Assembly: GCA_031216445.1 (NCBI GenBank)
Contig: CM062219.1
Span: 10,946,501 to 11,010,500, forward strand
Source of the DNA: Lateolabrax maculatus
Lineage: Eukaryota > Chordata > Actinopteri > Acropomatiformes > Lateolabracidae
DNA length: 64,000 nucleotides
Direction: 5' to 3'
Shown here: positions 10,711 to 22,742 of the stretch, in pieces
How the letters are laid out: each line of letters begins with the position of its first letter
Position numbering within the stretch: position 1 is the stretch's first letter
The notes under the pieces: generated by a model
The model's database searches: none
Seen by the model: the letters and a program-made list of their open reading frames with translations, nothing else
Told to the model about the DNA's origin: nothing
Made by a program: the position numbers and the translations under genes

Positions 10711-13700
10711 CTTTTTGTCGGTCAGAATTATGCTTTAAGTGTCTGCCCCAGGACAGTTCGGTCAGGTGTTCATGAACTTGCAGAAAAATGTAAGGGAGAA
10801 GCACTTAATGAGGGACGCGGCTGAGGTAAACAATCAGGTGATGTAAGATGTTGTCACATGTTGTGAGAAATGCCACCAGGCTCCATGCCCAGGATTTTAC
10901 CCCCTGTATCAGTCAGTATTCATTTTCTATGTATAGTATAGTAGAGATAAGGTATATTATTTTATAGCCTTAGAAAAACCGCAGTCAAGTTCAGCTCCTG
11001 ACAACGGCAGGTAACACTGACTTGGTGGACTTTAAAGCTGCGAAGCAGAAATCCCATTTTGCACAACGAAACATTGGCGGCGAACAGAGTGAAATATTCA
11101 AATATGGAGCAGTGTCAGATCTGTCATCCTAGTGCAATCATAACATCAGGGTTAGTGCTCCAGTTTCTAGTTCTGGGAAAGTGGATTATGTGCTCTCAAG
11201 TAGGCTGACTGAAAACATAAGCAGTGACGTCCTTCCTCGGATGACAAGTTGGGTTTTTAAAATCATTCTCTGCATTACAGCCAGCAGGAAGGAAAAGTGG
11301 ATGGGTGTGATGTTTGGTCGTGTTTTTGCTGAACCTATGCTGTTTTAAAGGAGCCCTAATAATTCAACTGTGGGCTCTATAGGATGTTCACAGCAGATGA
11401 GATCACAACACTGACAGTGGAGGACCAGCAGCTGGCGCTGGCATGCTTTATTCCAATTGCACAGTCCTCAACATCCATTGGCAATACTGTACCATCCCAC
11501 ATCGTAAAGATTTAACTAAACATAAAAATATCAAGGTCCAGTCAGTCCCTGAATGTATTCTGCTCATGTAGCTCTCACAAATGCTGTGATGCTCATAATG
11601 AATGTCGGCCTCCAGATGACCCAAGTAACATTTAAATCTTCTGTTGGTCTGCAGTTACAAATATCAGATTCATGAACATGCCTGTTTTTAAGAACAGGAA
11701 GAAAATGCCACTGCCGTTACGCGACGTAATACTGCTGCAATCTTTATATTCACTGCCTTGTTTTTGTCTTTCAGGATTTTGGAAGTGATGATGACCGGAA
11801 AAATAATCAGAGGTAAGATCTTTCTCTTTGAAAAGTGTGTATTTGAAGGACTCTAGAGACAGAGATGATATACAGATGTCAGTGGGCCTTCTGACCCTGG
11901 ATGAGCCAGCAGACAGTGATGTCTCAAGCTGTAGTACTCAGTCTCTGATTGTATTTGACATGGTGGTATAACTACAAGTACACAATTCTAACATTTAATA
12001 GGTAGGCATATTTACATATTAATCTACCTTTTAATTATTTGATAACACTTAGTGAGACTGTTTTTAAAAAAGTTTTACGTAAAATAACTAACTGCATGGG
12101 AAAGCTGGATGTCAACAATATAGATCGAAACATTTGCATAGTTAAAAGGATGATGAAATACAGTACTTTTAATTTTCACTTGGATTCTAGATGGCTTCTG
12201 CTGATATATATATATAGTACTAATATACTTTACTGTTTGGTCGTGTTTCTGCCAAATGCTTGTTGCACAATTGATTCTATAATGGATGTAATGGTTATAT
12301 AATTGGAACAAGGGTCTCAACAAACAACACACGAGTTTGGCAAGGACAGTTACAATTCAAACAACTTATTGTATGCGATAAATTGAATTGTCAAAGAACC
12401 ATCCTGCCTCGATGATTCAAAACTCTTTTGGCAGGTGATGAGCTGCTTGTCTCGTCCTCAGTCCTGAATGCCAGCAAATCTGGCTCTCGTGCGGTATCAG
12501 TTAGGCCGTTTATTTTCTCTAATGGCCTTTAGATTCTCACTGTTCTCAAGGACAAAAAACTGTCTGGAAGTACAGTTGAATTAACGTGACTGGTTGTTTA
12601 AATGTTTCCTCTACTCATTTACATAACAAAGAGTCCATAAACTGCTGTTCCTGCTCGGTCCCAATTTTTTTCTGTAGTCAACCCGACGTCACAAAAGTCA
12701 CGATTTGTGTCAGCTAAGCTTTGGCACAGACTCTGTCTTTGTGCTCACTGTGTGTGTGGGTCATTCACAGTTGAAACGGTCATGTCATGTCTTGTCTGGA
12801 TTGTTTAAGTGAGAAACATGTTTCTGCGGCTCAGTAATTCATCAGCATGGAGTCTTAATTTAGGATTCTGCTTGTCAGAGTTGAGATTGACGCCAAGTAG
12901 CATTTCCACCGCCTCCCTGCGCCTGCATGAATGATGGTATTGTGGCGGAGTGTTGCATAGGGAGAGCTGATTGCTGAAGCTCGCGCTGTGAAGAGGAGAT
13001 AGGGAGCAGAAACTGAGAGGACAGAGCAGCACAGACGAGGAGACTTAAGGGCCGAGATGGAAAGAAAGCTGTGGGAGGAAAAGAGGAAGGACTCGCCAGC
13101 CAAGGAGCACGACGAGAGAAGTTCAACTGAAATATGCTGCTAGGGGAGGCTGCAGTCCCCTGACCATGGACGGGAATACGCAGGTGTAGAAGATAGATGG
13201 AAGGATGTTAATAAGAGGAGACTAAATTGGAGAGGTTTTTTTTTTTTTTTTTCCAAGGAGACTGTAAATAGTCCTCTAACTACCCGCAGGATGCATCTGG
13301 TTGTGAAACCTTCACATAAATCCATGTTCACCGTGCTGCCTCACTTTGTGGAGAAAGCTGAAGTGAGAAGGGAGATCTGCCGCATGTAAGTTCCCACAGC
13401 GGCACAAACATAGACTTGAGAGTAAACTCAGAGTTTAAGAAATTATGTTGCTGTCACAGTGTGATTAGTTTAATTTGAAACCTTAAATTTTTGGGACATT
13501 TTAAAGCTTTAATTCTGTTAGAGGATTTTTTGGTTCAAACCAAGTCCATCACTCTTTAAGCTTCAAGAATAATGGTTTATTTTTTAAGTGTTTTTGTTTT
13601 TCTTTCAATCATTTTTTTTACCATAAGAAAAATACTGTTACTCAGTCGTCTCCAAATCATACGTCTTCTACATAAATATGTAAAGAAATAATGAAACCAC

Positions 13701-16700
13701 GTAGCAGGGGAGCTGAAACAAAAGGCCTTGTGATGGTCCCACTCGGTCATACCAGGCTTTGTGTGTGTTGGTCAAGGGGGGAATGAGAGTGTGGTGAAAC
13801 AAAGCTGCACTCTGTTCTGTGTGAGAAAAGAAGCTGAAGCTCTCACCGCGGCCTTGATAACAAAGTCATGACCCAGGAGTGCTGCGTCCAACACAGGTTG
13901 GACGGGAGGGGGAGTTCTAAAGCCTGAGCACATGTGGAAAGTCATGGTGTAACGCTTGATTCACCCCATGTCAGCCAACCCAATCAAGTAGAGTCTGTAA
14001 GTCATGCTATAAAAACACAGGGCTGTAAAACTCACTGCATCAGGACTTTCTGCTGACTTTCAGTCTCTGATGAGCCTCCTGTCCTGCTCAATGAACCAAT
14101 GAGGACTTAATAAGTATGCAGCCTACACCTGGCTGCTCACTGTATTTACAGTATCCTGACTGCAGCCATTTCACGTCCCTGTTCAGCACACTTCTTGGAC
14201 AGACTGTTTAATTTTAAAGCATGATTTTTAACTCCAATTTGGCCACAATGGGGGAAAAGTGTCAAACATTCATTGGTTTTAGCTTCTCTGTTTTGCTGCA
14301 TCAGAGTTTGTTTTTTTAAGGCATTTCATGTCTTTTCTAAAAGTAGGGTATTAATTAAGTCATCCAGTCACATTTAACAGTTGGGACAGTAGTTTTCTTC
14401 CAGTATGTGAGAATTGTTTATTTTGCTGATTCAGATGAGCTGAGGATGATTAGCGAAGGATCTGGTTCTAAATTAGAGGTAACGACTTTAGAAATATTGT
14501 CAAATGTTAGAATACATGAAGAACAATGGAAGAAACGCCCTGATAGCTTTTGTGTAGTCCCTTCTTCTTCCCATTTCACATGTGGAATTTCATATATGGA
14601 AGAGGTCAGCAGTGTAAGGCATGTGAGCATGTGTGTGAGTGCTATTTAAGGTGCATTCGTGATTTCTAATGCCTGGAATCTGGACATATCTGAGCTGGAT
14701 AATGACAGTAATCTGAACACCGTGTATTTAACAGCTTCTGACATTTTAGGTTCAAGTTCAAGGTTTCCTCACCTCATTGTGTTTGGATTATAGGGTTAGA
14801 CTGAAACATAAGGAAGAATGGTTAAACTGGTAAAGCATTGTCTTTATCAACATGGTGTGAAACTGTTGATAGAGTGCAGTAACAGTACTACACTGCACTG
14901 TAAAAGACACATAAGTAAAGATTTCAGTAGTCCCTGAATTAATTTTCCACCTCCGCTTTTTCCAGCCTCAGTGAGAGCTTCTTCATGGTCAAAGGAGCCG
15001 CCCTCTTCCTTCAGCAGGGCGGCAACGCACAAGGACCAAAGACCCCGACCCACCACAAACATGCAGGTAGGAACACACACTCACACACACACACACACAC
15101 AGAGAAAAGGAGCTTTGTTTCTTGTTGTTTTGCTCACATTGTCTGCAGAAATGAGCTCCAGACAAAAGAAAAATTGTACTTGCTGAGGTGGCTTTTCTCT
15201 CTGTGGGTTTGTCTGTGTTTATTCTAAACTGTTAGGAGCCGTTACTTAGCTGGGTCTGACCTGAATCGACCTGCAGCTGAACGTGAGGGATGCTCACAAC
15301 TCATTTCAAACAAGATCAAGTCTCAAGCAGTTTGCTTACAGCGATTTCAAAGAAATAAACAGACTGTATCTGTTCTTCAGCGATTTGAATACTGGGCACT
15401 TGATGAATGGATAATCAGAATCTAAATTCAGAAAGAGACAGAGGAACATACAAACCACTCAACCTCCTACCTATAACAATGCAGGGGTTGTCATCCAGCT
15501 CTCAGCTGGTGTGGACACGTATTGCCTAAATTACTACAGATATTCTTTTCTTTGCTGATCCAGGGTCATTTACTGTCCTTTAAACTTCAGTTTTTTTATT
15601 GGCTCTAACAGATATAGTTGTTACTACATAATCATGCTGCTGCAGCTGATGTCTGTCTGCACATCAAAGTGACGTTAAAATGCAGCCTAATCTTGCACAA
15701 TCTAAAAATAAAAATGTTCTGTAAGTGTTTTAACGTCTGTCATCGGGTTTTTTTTTAATAGATGCTCACTGTTTACACGTTTCTAATCTTGTTCATTCGG
15801 AAGTCATTTGAGGACAAATGCGGGACAAGTCAGAAGTCAGTTTGCACGTGACTCAGGTGTTACTCTCGAACACTAGCTTAGCACAGCTGGATGGTTGTAG
15901 GGTTTAGATTTGTCTTCATTGAGAGAAATCCGAACATATTTGCTCCCACTGGAAAAGAAAACCAACAATGAATCTACAATAGAAGAAGCTGAATGATGAG
16001 TTTGTCGTTGACCTTTAGTTTTTTTGTTTGAAATTCCAGAAAGAGTCTCAGTAGTGAAGGGTGTCAGTGATTTAAAGTGCACATTATTTTCTCTGTATTG
16101 TTAAATCTGAACATTGGTAATGTTTTACAGCTTATTAAAGGCTGTTTTAAGTACTTATTGAAATCCTTCTGTCTGTGCAGGTCTTTGTGAGCTGAACAAA
16201 ATGTCGATTGTCCAGTTTATCCAGATTGTGATGACGACTTCAAGCCAGTTTGGCTGATTTGAAGCCAGTTAATTGGTCCAATCAGACATGCCAGAAAAAG
16301 ACTGAACTGAACTAGACTGTGCTTCTCATTTGGTTTCCTAATCAGTCTTAATGTGTGTTTCACTTTCAGGTGATTTACCTCAACACCTGCAGGTCATGTT
16401 TAAGATCCTTCGGTCTGAAGATCGCATTAAGCTGGTCAGTATAACACTTATACACCCACTTCAGCACTTCAGCATTTGTTTTTTTTTTTGTTTTTTTTTT
16501 CAAAAGTATGTGGATAGTAGGTTTTATGTAGTATTTGTTTGGGTGCAGCACACTTTAAAGGCATTCATTTCATTCAATATATAGAAAATTACGGACTTGA
16601 TAGCACAAGTGTTGATTCTCTTACTTATTTTCAAGTCAAAACTATTTAGTGCTGTTTACTTGGAGTCACTCCGTTTGATCTGATGTTTGTGGGTTCTCTA

Positions 16701-19700
16701 GCAGTCCCCTACGTTTTCGTACAATGATTGCATGACAGCATCTGTCAAAACTGGATGCAGTTCCTGGCATACTCTGCTTTTTGTTCCACAGGCTGTACGG
16801 TTAGAGAGCGGATGGTCAGACCGGGTGCGCTACATGGTCGTTATCTACACCAACGGTCATCAAGATACGGAGGAAAATATCGTCCTGGGAATGGACTTCA
16901 CAGACAAGGACAGGTAATTCAAATCTCTGCAGCCTTACATTTAGTGCACTTTAATCTGATGATTTGATTTGTTAAAATGTTATTCTTAAATCTTTGTGAT
17001 CTACAGTAAAGATTGCTCTATTGGGATGGTGCTACCACTGTGGAGTGATACCAACATACATTTAGACGGGGATGGGTAAGTTTCTGTTTGTCCTTACATA
17101 AAAGATATAATTATAAATACTTAAACCAGCTGGTTTACAAAGCACAAAACTGCTAATGGGTCTTTTCTTTTAAAACACACAGCTATAAATGTGAGAGTTT
17201 CTAATGCACACATTCTGCTCATATTCAGGCTGGCCTCCAGCTGCGTGTTTTGGTTGTTCTCCGCCTTTTAAGGTTTTACTGCCCACCAGTGTCAGAGAAG
17301 TGAATTACATGCATTTTTCTCTCGTGTGTCAGAACCGTTCTTGCTGACCTGTTAACATTGTCTCTGTCTCTGTGTGCTGGAGGAATGTTCCACTGGTTGG
17401 TGTCCTGAAAAGTCCCATGAGCGAGCCGTGTCCAGTGTGTGTTTACATCCCCTGACTGTTCATCTCCATCCAGTCTCAAACTGATTTTCCTTCTCCTCCT
17501 CTTCCTCTCCAGAGGCTTCAGTGTGAACACAGCAGGGCGGTCACATGTCTTTAAGCCTGTATCTGTGCAGGCCATGTGGTGAGTGAATCCTTCAAGTTTA
17601 CCAGGGTTTACTGTTTGTTGTGTGGACAGGAGGAAGGCACATTGTCCATGTTGGATAAATGTTGTATCACACCTGATGGCATGTTCATTTGAGTTTTGAG
17701 ATTGTGTATGTCCATACACCCAGGTTTATTCCACAGTGAATGGGAATATAAATTTACAACCTGTATAAGGTTTTTGGTTCATGGATACCTTTATGTGCCT
17801 GTATGCAGTGTGAAGGTGATATTAGCCTTGTTAGCACAGTTATGGGATCAGGTATCAGCTCCACAAAAAGGTAATAAAGAACTGTTTAACATTGCAGCAT
17901 TGTACTCATTCTCATTTTTCTTAACAACAAGGCTTAACAACAAAATGCCACCAATTATTTGTCATTCCAATCATATCCATATCAAAATATACATACGGCC
18001 CAATGACATGTCAAATGTTAGCTATTACTTGGAGCTACTATTTTTATCACCCCTGTGCATGCTTATAAATAAGAGGGTTAGAAATTAAGATGATTTATTT
18101 GTTGCTGAAATTTGGGACCCCATAAATATGTAAGTTAGAACATGTAAATGTGTTAGACTAGCTATCCATCATTGGATAGGTTTAATGGTGCAGACAATTC
18201 CCTGTTTTCCACTATGATAATCACTGTGATGACTCTCCTGGTCCAGCACCACTCTTCCCTCTTCACCACTGTTTGTTCCAAGTCTTGCGCTCCACTTGCC
18301 ACCTGCTGGTCATTTATTAGAATTGCCACTAAACAGGGTCTGATTTCCATCTCGCTGATGATGATTTTTGATAGCAAAGCCTTTGCCCTGTGCCTCTGCA
18401 GGTCTGCCCTGCAGGTCCTCCACAAGGCATGCGAGGTGTCACGCCGGTACAACTACTTCCCAGGGGGCATTGCTCTCACATGGATGGCCTTCTATGAGAG
18501 CTGCATCACCTCAGAGCAAAGCTGCGTCAATGAGTGGAACGCTATGACCGACCTGGAGACCACCCGGCCTGACTCACCCACCATGTTCGTTGACCGGTGA
18601 GACCCTAGAGGCTGCTTCTTGTAACTTAACAGTTTGAGCTGAAGTTAATTGAAGCGTAATGTGTTATCAAGGAGAACTAGGCCGCAATGTTTTGAGGCAT
18701 TCACAATACCCACACCTGATCTAATTATCCCATATGCTGGGAGAGGATTTCAAATAGGTTTCAGTATCTGTGTCATGTGGCCAAACAGACCAATCCTGAT
18801 TTATAACATGCCTGGTGTGTGTACTTCCTCAGCCATGAAATACATTTAAATGCTTTGGACACCAGCTGTTGTCCTTTTGATACTGTCCTCTCTGTTCAGC
18901 TGTGAAAACATGTTATACTGCTAATTTTCATTCAGACAGCAGCACTGTATTGACTCATTATGTGCAGGCCAACGGAACGAGAGAGAACAGAGTCTCTCAT
19001 TAAAGCCAAGCTACGCAACATCATGACGTTTCAAGACCTGGAGAACATCACTTCAAAGGAGGTATGTGCCAAATCAACACCTCGGCCATGTAAACAGTGT
19101 TGCAGGAAAGTAAAGCGTTTCATGTTCGATCCTTGTCCTCAGATCCGTAACGAGCTGGAGCAGCATATGAGCTGTAACCTCAAAGAGTACAAAGAGTTTA
19201 TAGACAACGAGATGCTTCTGATCCTGGGTCAGATGGACAAGCCCACACTTATCTTTGACCATGTGTATTTGGTGAGAATGTTTTCTTTCCTTTTTTTATG
19301 TCATACTTCGACAGTAGTTTCCTTCTCTTTTCCACAATTATTCTGAATAAGTTTCTGTGTTTTTGCCTCTGAAGGGCTCTGAGTGGAACGCTTCCAATCT
19401 GGAAGAACTACGTGACTGCGGGTGAGCTCATGGCTTAACACTCACATACCTTGTTTTCCTGATTTAACCCGATTTGTTTTATTCTGATACAGGATTTAAT
19501 AAAAGCTACGCCTGTATATTTTTAGCTAAAAGTTTCTATTATCTGTAAATAAGGTATATGCGTCTCCCCTGTGAGATTAACTTTAGCTGTAGATTTACTG
19601 ATTTGTTTCAGCTCTCATTTAATTACTATGAAGTATACAATATGAAAAGCTGCATGAAAAATGTGTCCAAGCTGAAGTCACATACAGCTGAACATAGAGC

Positions 19701-20563
19701 TCTTAGTTAAAAAAACAAAATATACTGTATGTATGTTGTGTGTCACATTGAAAAGTAAGATGTGCAATGAAAGTGTTAGCTGAAAAGTACAAGATGCTGT
19801 TTCCATTACATCAGGCAAGGAAACAGAAATGTGATAGCACCCAATAAATGTAATAAAGCAATATTTCAATTTTCCTTTTTAGGCTTTGGCAGGCAAAGAA
19901 TAAAATGATATCAAGTTAAACCATTCAAAACACAGGCACATGTCTCTGTATGGCTTTCAGTCAGTAATTTAATCAGTGCAGCAGTGTTGGTAGATATTTA
20001 GTCTATCCTCCATCTAAAACAGATTTATTAACATGTGTTTAGTATCGGATTAACTAATAAGCAGTGAAGGAAAGACTAACGTGTTATTGTTTTGGTTGCA
20101 GAGTGGGTTACATCCTGAATGTCACCAAAGAGATTGACAACTTCTTCCCAGGGATGTTCTCTTATCACAACGTCCGTGTATACGATGAGGAAGCCACCGA
20201 CCTGCTGGCCCACTGGAACGACACCTACAACTTCATTGTTAAAGCCAAGTAAGACCCTATACGTAAAAATAAACCAGTGAGCTGGTGCTTTGTAGTTGCT
20301 TTGGACAGAAAGGGGAGGAAGCTATAATACATTATTTGAAAAAAGTTAACTGTAACACCAGGCTCTTATCCAAGAAGTGTAAAAAACAACAGTCAAAAGA
20401 AACTGTGCTCCTTCAGCACTTTGGTATTAATAGATGGAGTTTTTAGTCATAATTTTTACGTCATCACAGTTTATGCATTCTCCCCGAGTTCTGGGACCGT
20501 GATCACACAGGACACATTTGTCTCCCACCCAAATGCAAGACACAGCTGTGAGTTGTGCCAGTA

Positions 20564-20603
<40 letters not shown>

Positions 20604-22742
20604 CTGAAATGGTGCAATCAGTGTGGTTGCTATGCAACTGTCTAACCATGTTAACCCAAGGTAAAAAAGGATGTTTGTAAAAATAAAAATGGAAAAGCTT
20701 AAGTTGAGACATGTAGAGTGCATAGCAGAATCCTGAAAATCACCAAATCCAGATTTACATGTTTTTACTAACTATCATCAAAGAGATGCATATAATGGGA
20801 TGTAAATGATTTTTTCCCCCTGTCATATAGGAAGAACAATTCCAAGTGCCTGGTGCACTGTAAGATGGGGGTGAGCCGGTCTGCCTCTACAGTTATTGCC
20901 TATGCAATGAAGGAGTATGGCTGGTCTCTGGAGAAAGCCTACAACTTTGTTAAGCAGAAACGTAGTATAGCTCAGCCCAACGCTGCTTTCATGAGACAGC
21001 TGGCAGAATATGAGGGAATCCTGGACGCAAGGTAAGCAGGTCTAATTTCACTCAGGTTTGCACTTTGCTTAGCTACTTGGAGTCACATGGGTGTTTTTTG
21101 CAAGCATGAGATTTCATCTTGGGGGCTGATACTAAATTACACATAGCTGCTTTTACAAAGGTAATAGCCATTGCACACATGCTGCTGGCGTCAAAAATTG
21201 ATGATGCTTTGTGAAATTTTCTGTCTCTGTCAGTTGTTTTTTTTTTCACATTTAAACAAAAGTATACTTTGCCTTCACAGTAAACAGCGCCACAACAAGC
21301 TATGGAGGCCGGAAACAGATGAGGAGGGATCAGATGATTTGCAAGCCTCTGGCCACAGTACTGGTGGGGAGGAAACACCAGTACTCAGAGGGGAAGAGGC
21401 CTGGGGAGGCTGCGGGGCGTCTCCCTGCAGGGTTGTGGGTCTGGAGATGGAGCCCCTTGACTCCCTTAACTATAATTATTACTTCAGACGTTTGTCAGAC
21501 TCTGCACTAGACAGCGAGCCCTCCACCCCAGTGCGGGGTCCCCCTCTGCTCGGTATGGAAAGAGTTTTCATTGAGATTGAAGACGTGGAGAGAGATGCCC
21601 TATTGGAGGACGAGGGTTTCCCCATGGCCCATTTAGCCCTGCCTGGCGAGGGCACGGCTGCTCAGACGTGTGGGCGTCTTGACCCCCTGGAGGACATGAG
21701 ACTGAGGCTTGAGTTCAGCACTTTGGAGGAAGAGGATGAGGAGGAGGCAAAAAAAGAGGAAGCTGAGATGGCAGCCTTGGCTCAATCACCTGGAAATTCA
21801 GAAGGTAAGAAGGCGGGGGAGGAGGCAGAGAGGTCGGAGGAAAGCCGGTTAGGCCTAGCCAACCTGAACACCAACAACAGCAACCGCCTGGCTGCCAAGC
21901 GCAGCTGCCCTGCAGCTTTTGACGTGAGTTGAGAAAATATAGCTATTAACTGTGGTGAAGTCATGTTTTGTGTTTAACAGCCTTTTTTGAAACTGCTTTC
22001 ATGTCAGAAGCATATGTAAGGATATTAACTTGGTATTTTAAATATTCTGCTTGCCACTGACCATATACTGTATTCTGTTCCAATTTTACTCATTTAGGAC
22101 AGTGCTAGCACAGGAAACCCTTTAAAAGTGAAGCCCTCCTATCAGTCCTGCAAAGACTGCCTGCGTCTACCACAAGGGCGGCGCTGTGACCGCCCAGCCG
22201 GAGGCCGTTCTCACCGCCTTAACCCCTCCCGCCACTGCACTGTCCCCTCCATATGCATAGATCCGCCTGGGACCAATTTTGCCTCCACCCCAATTCTGCA
22301 GTCTCTGCAAACCCCCGCGGTTATCCCACCTAACTTGGTACAGCCCTGTAGTCACCTCTACCGCTGCGCCACCTGCGCCCCCGCTGTCCCACCTGTCCCA
22401 CTAACCAACCACCAGAAAGCGGTCTCACCCATGAGCTGTGAGGAGACGCCTCCCGACCGCAGCTCGGTGGAAACAGAGGACATGGATGAACCACAGGGGG
22501 ACGACGTGGGACAACAAATATCAAGGGAGGGTACAGAGGCCGTCAGTGCGACTACTGCTGAAGGTTTAAAATTACAACCTGGTGGTGCAGTGGAGCTCCA
22601 GCAGCAGGCTCTGGCCCAGCTTCAGATGCCAGGACTGGGGATAGAATTTGGTCTGGAGCTGATGCGACAGAGGGCCGAGCGGCTTGAGAAGCTGCCAAGC
22701 TTGGCCATGGACGGCCAGCTCCCAGTGGGGCCCCTGCCTTAA
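10138..22742 (+). CDS. ssh1: Slingshot-1 protein phosphatase, 15 coding exons
   Basis: Dephosphorylates and thereby activates ADF/cofilin at F-actin. Exons: 10138-10218, 11775-11812, 14966-15066, 16370-16434, 16792-16913, 17007-17075, 17513-17578, 18402-18596, 18968-19061, 19143-19271, 19375-19421, 20102-20248, 20831-21031, 21281-21923, 22098-22742; all phases agree, giving 880 residues. The start MALVTLQRSPTPSAAS sits in a good context (ACCATGG) and matches human SSH1. Domains: Slingshot N-terminal region (about 40-245), DEK_C-like segment (about 248-305), dual-specificity phosphatase (about 306-452) with active site HCKMGVSRS, nucleophile Cys395 and Arg401, then a long acidic, low-complexity tail. 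It is nearer SSH1 than SSH2 (LPQHLQVMF, KPSYQSCKDC), and the neighbours coro1c and svop agree. The tail is short: human SSH1 has 1049 residues. Confidence 0.95.
10247..10280 (+). repeat. (TG)17 microsatellite
   Basis: Uninterrupted TG dinucleotides beginning about 28 bases inside ssh1 intron 1. Confidence 0.95.
10298..10341 (+). repeat. Three tandem 10-mers with inverted partner
   Basis: GGAGCCCGCA is repeated three times in tandem (10298-10327), followed after five bases by GCGGGCTCC (10333-10341), which is complementary to the unit. The RNA could fold into a GC-rich hairpin just inside ssh1 intron 1. Confidence 0.7.
13010..13385 (+). CDS. ssh1: Candidate alternative first exon of ssh1
   Basis: An ATG at 13291 opens a frame of 31 codons plus two bases (MHLVVKPSHKSMFTVLPHFV, then EKAEVRREICR) that ends at a strong donor, CAT|GTAAGT, after 13385. 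The two left-over bases match exactly the phase with which exon 3 (14966) begins, since exons 1+2 also leave two bases. Splicing gives ...REICR-I-LSESFFMVKG, an isoform without the usual N-terminus. Coding potential looks real and not random. The upstream 250 bases are purine-rich and carry a short upstream frame (13057-13143, 28 codons), as in a leader. No TATA box is visible. The outer boundary at 13010 is a guess. Confidence 0.55.
15082..15102 (+). repeat. (CA)n microsatellite
   Basis: About ten CA units immediately after the ssh1 exon 3 donor. Confidence 0.85.
20571..20600 (+). repeat. (GA)15 microsatellite
   Basis: Uninterrupted GA dinucleotides in the ssh1 intron before the active-site exon. 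Confidence 0.95.
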
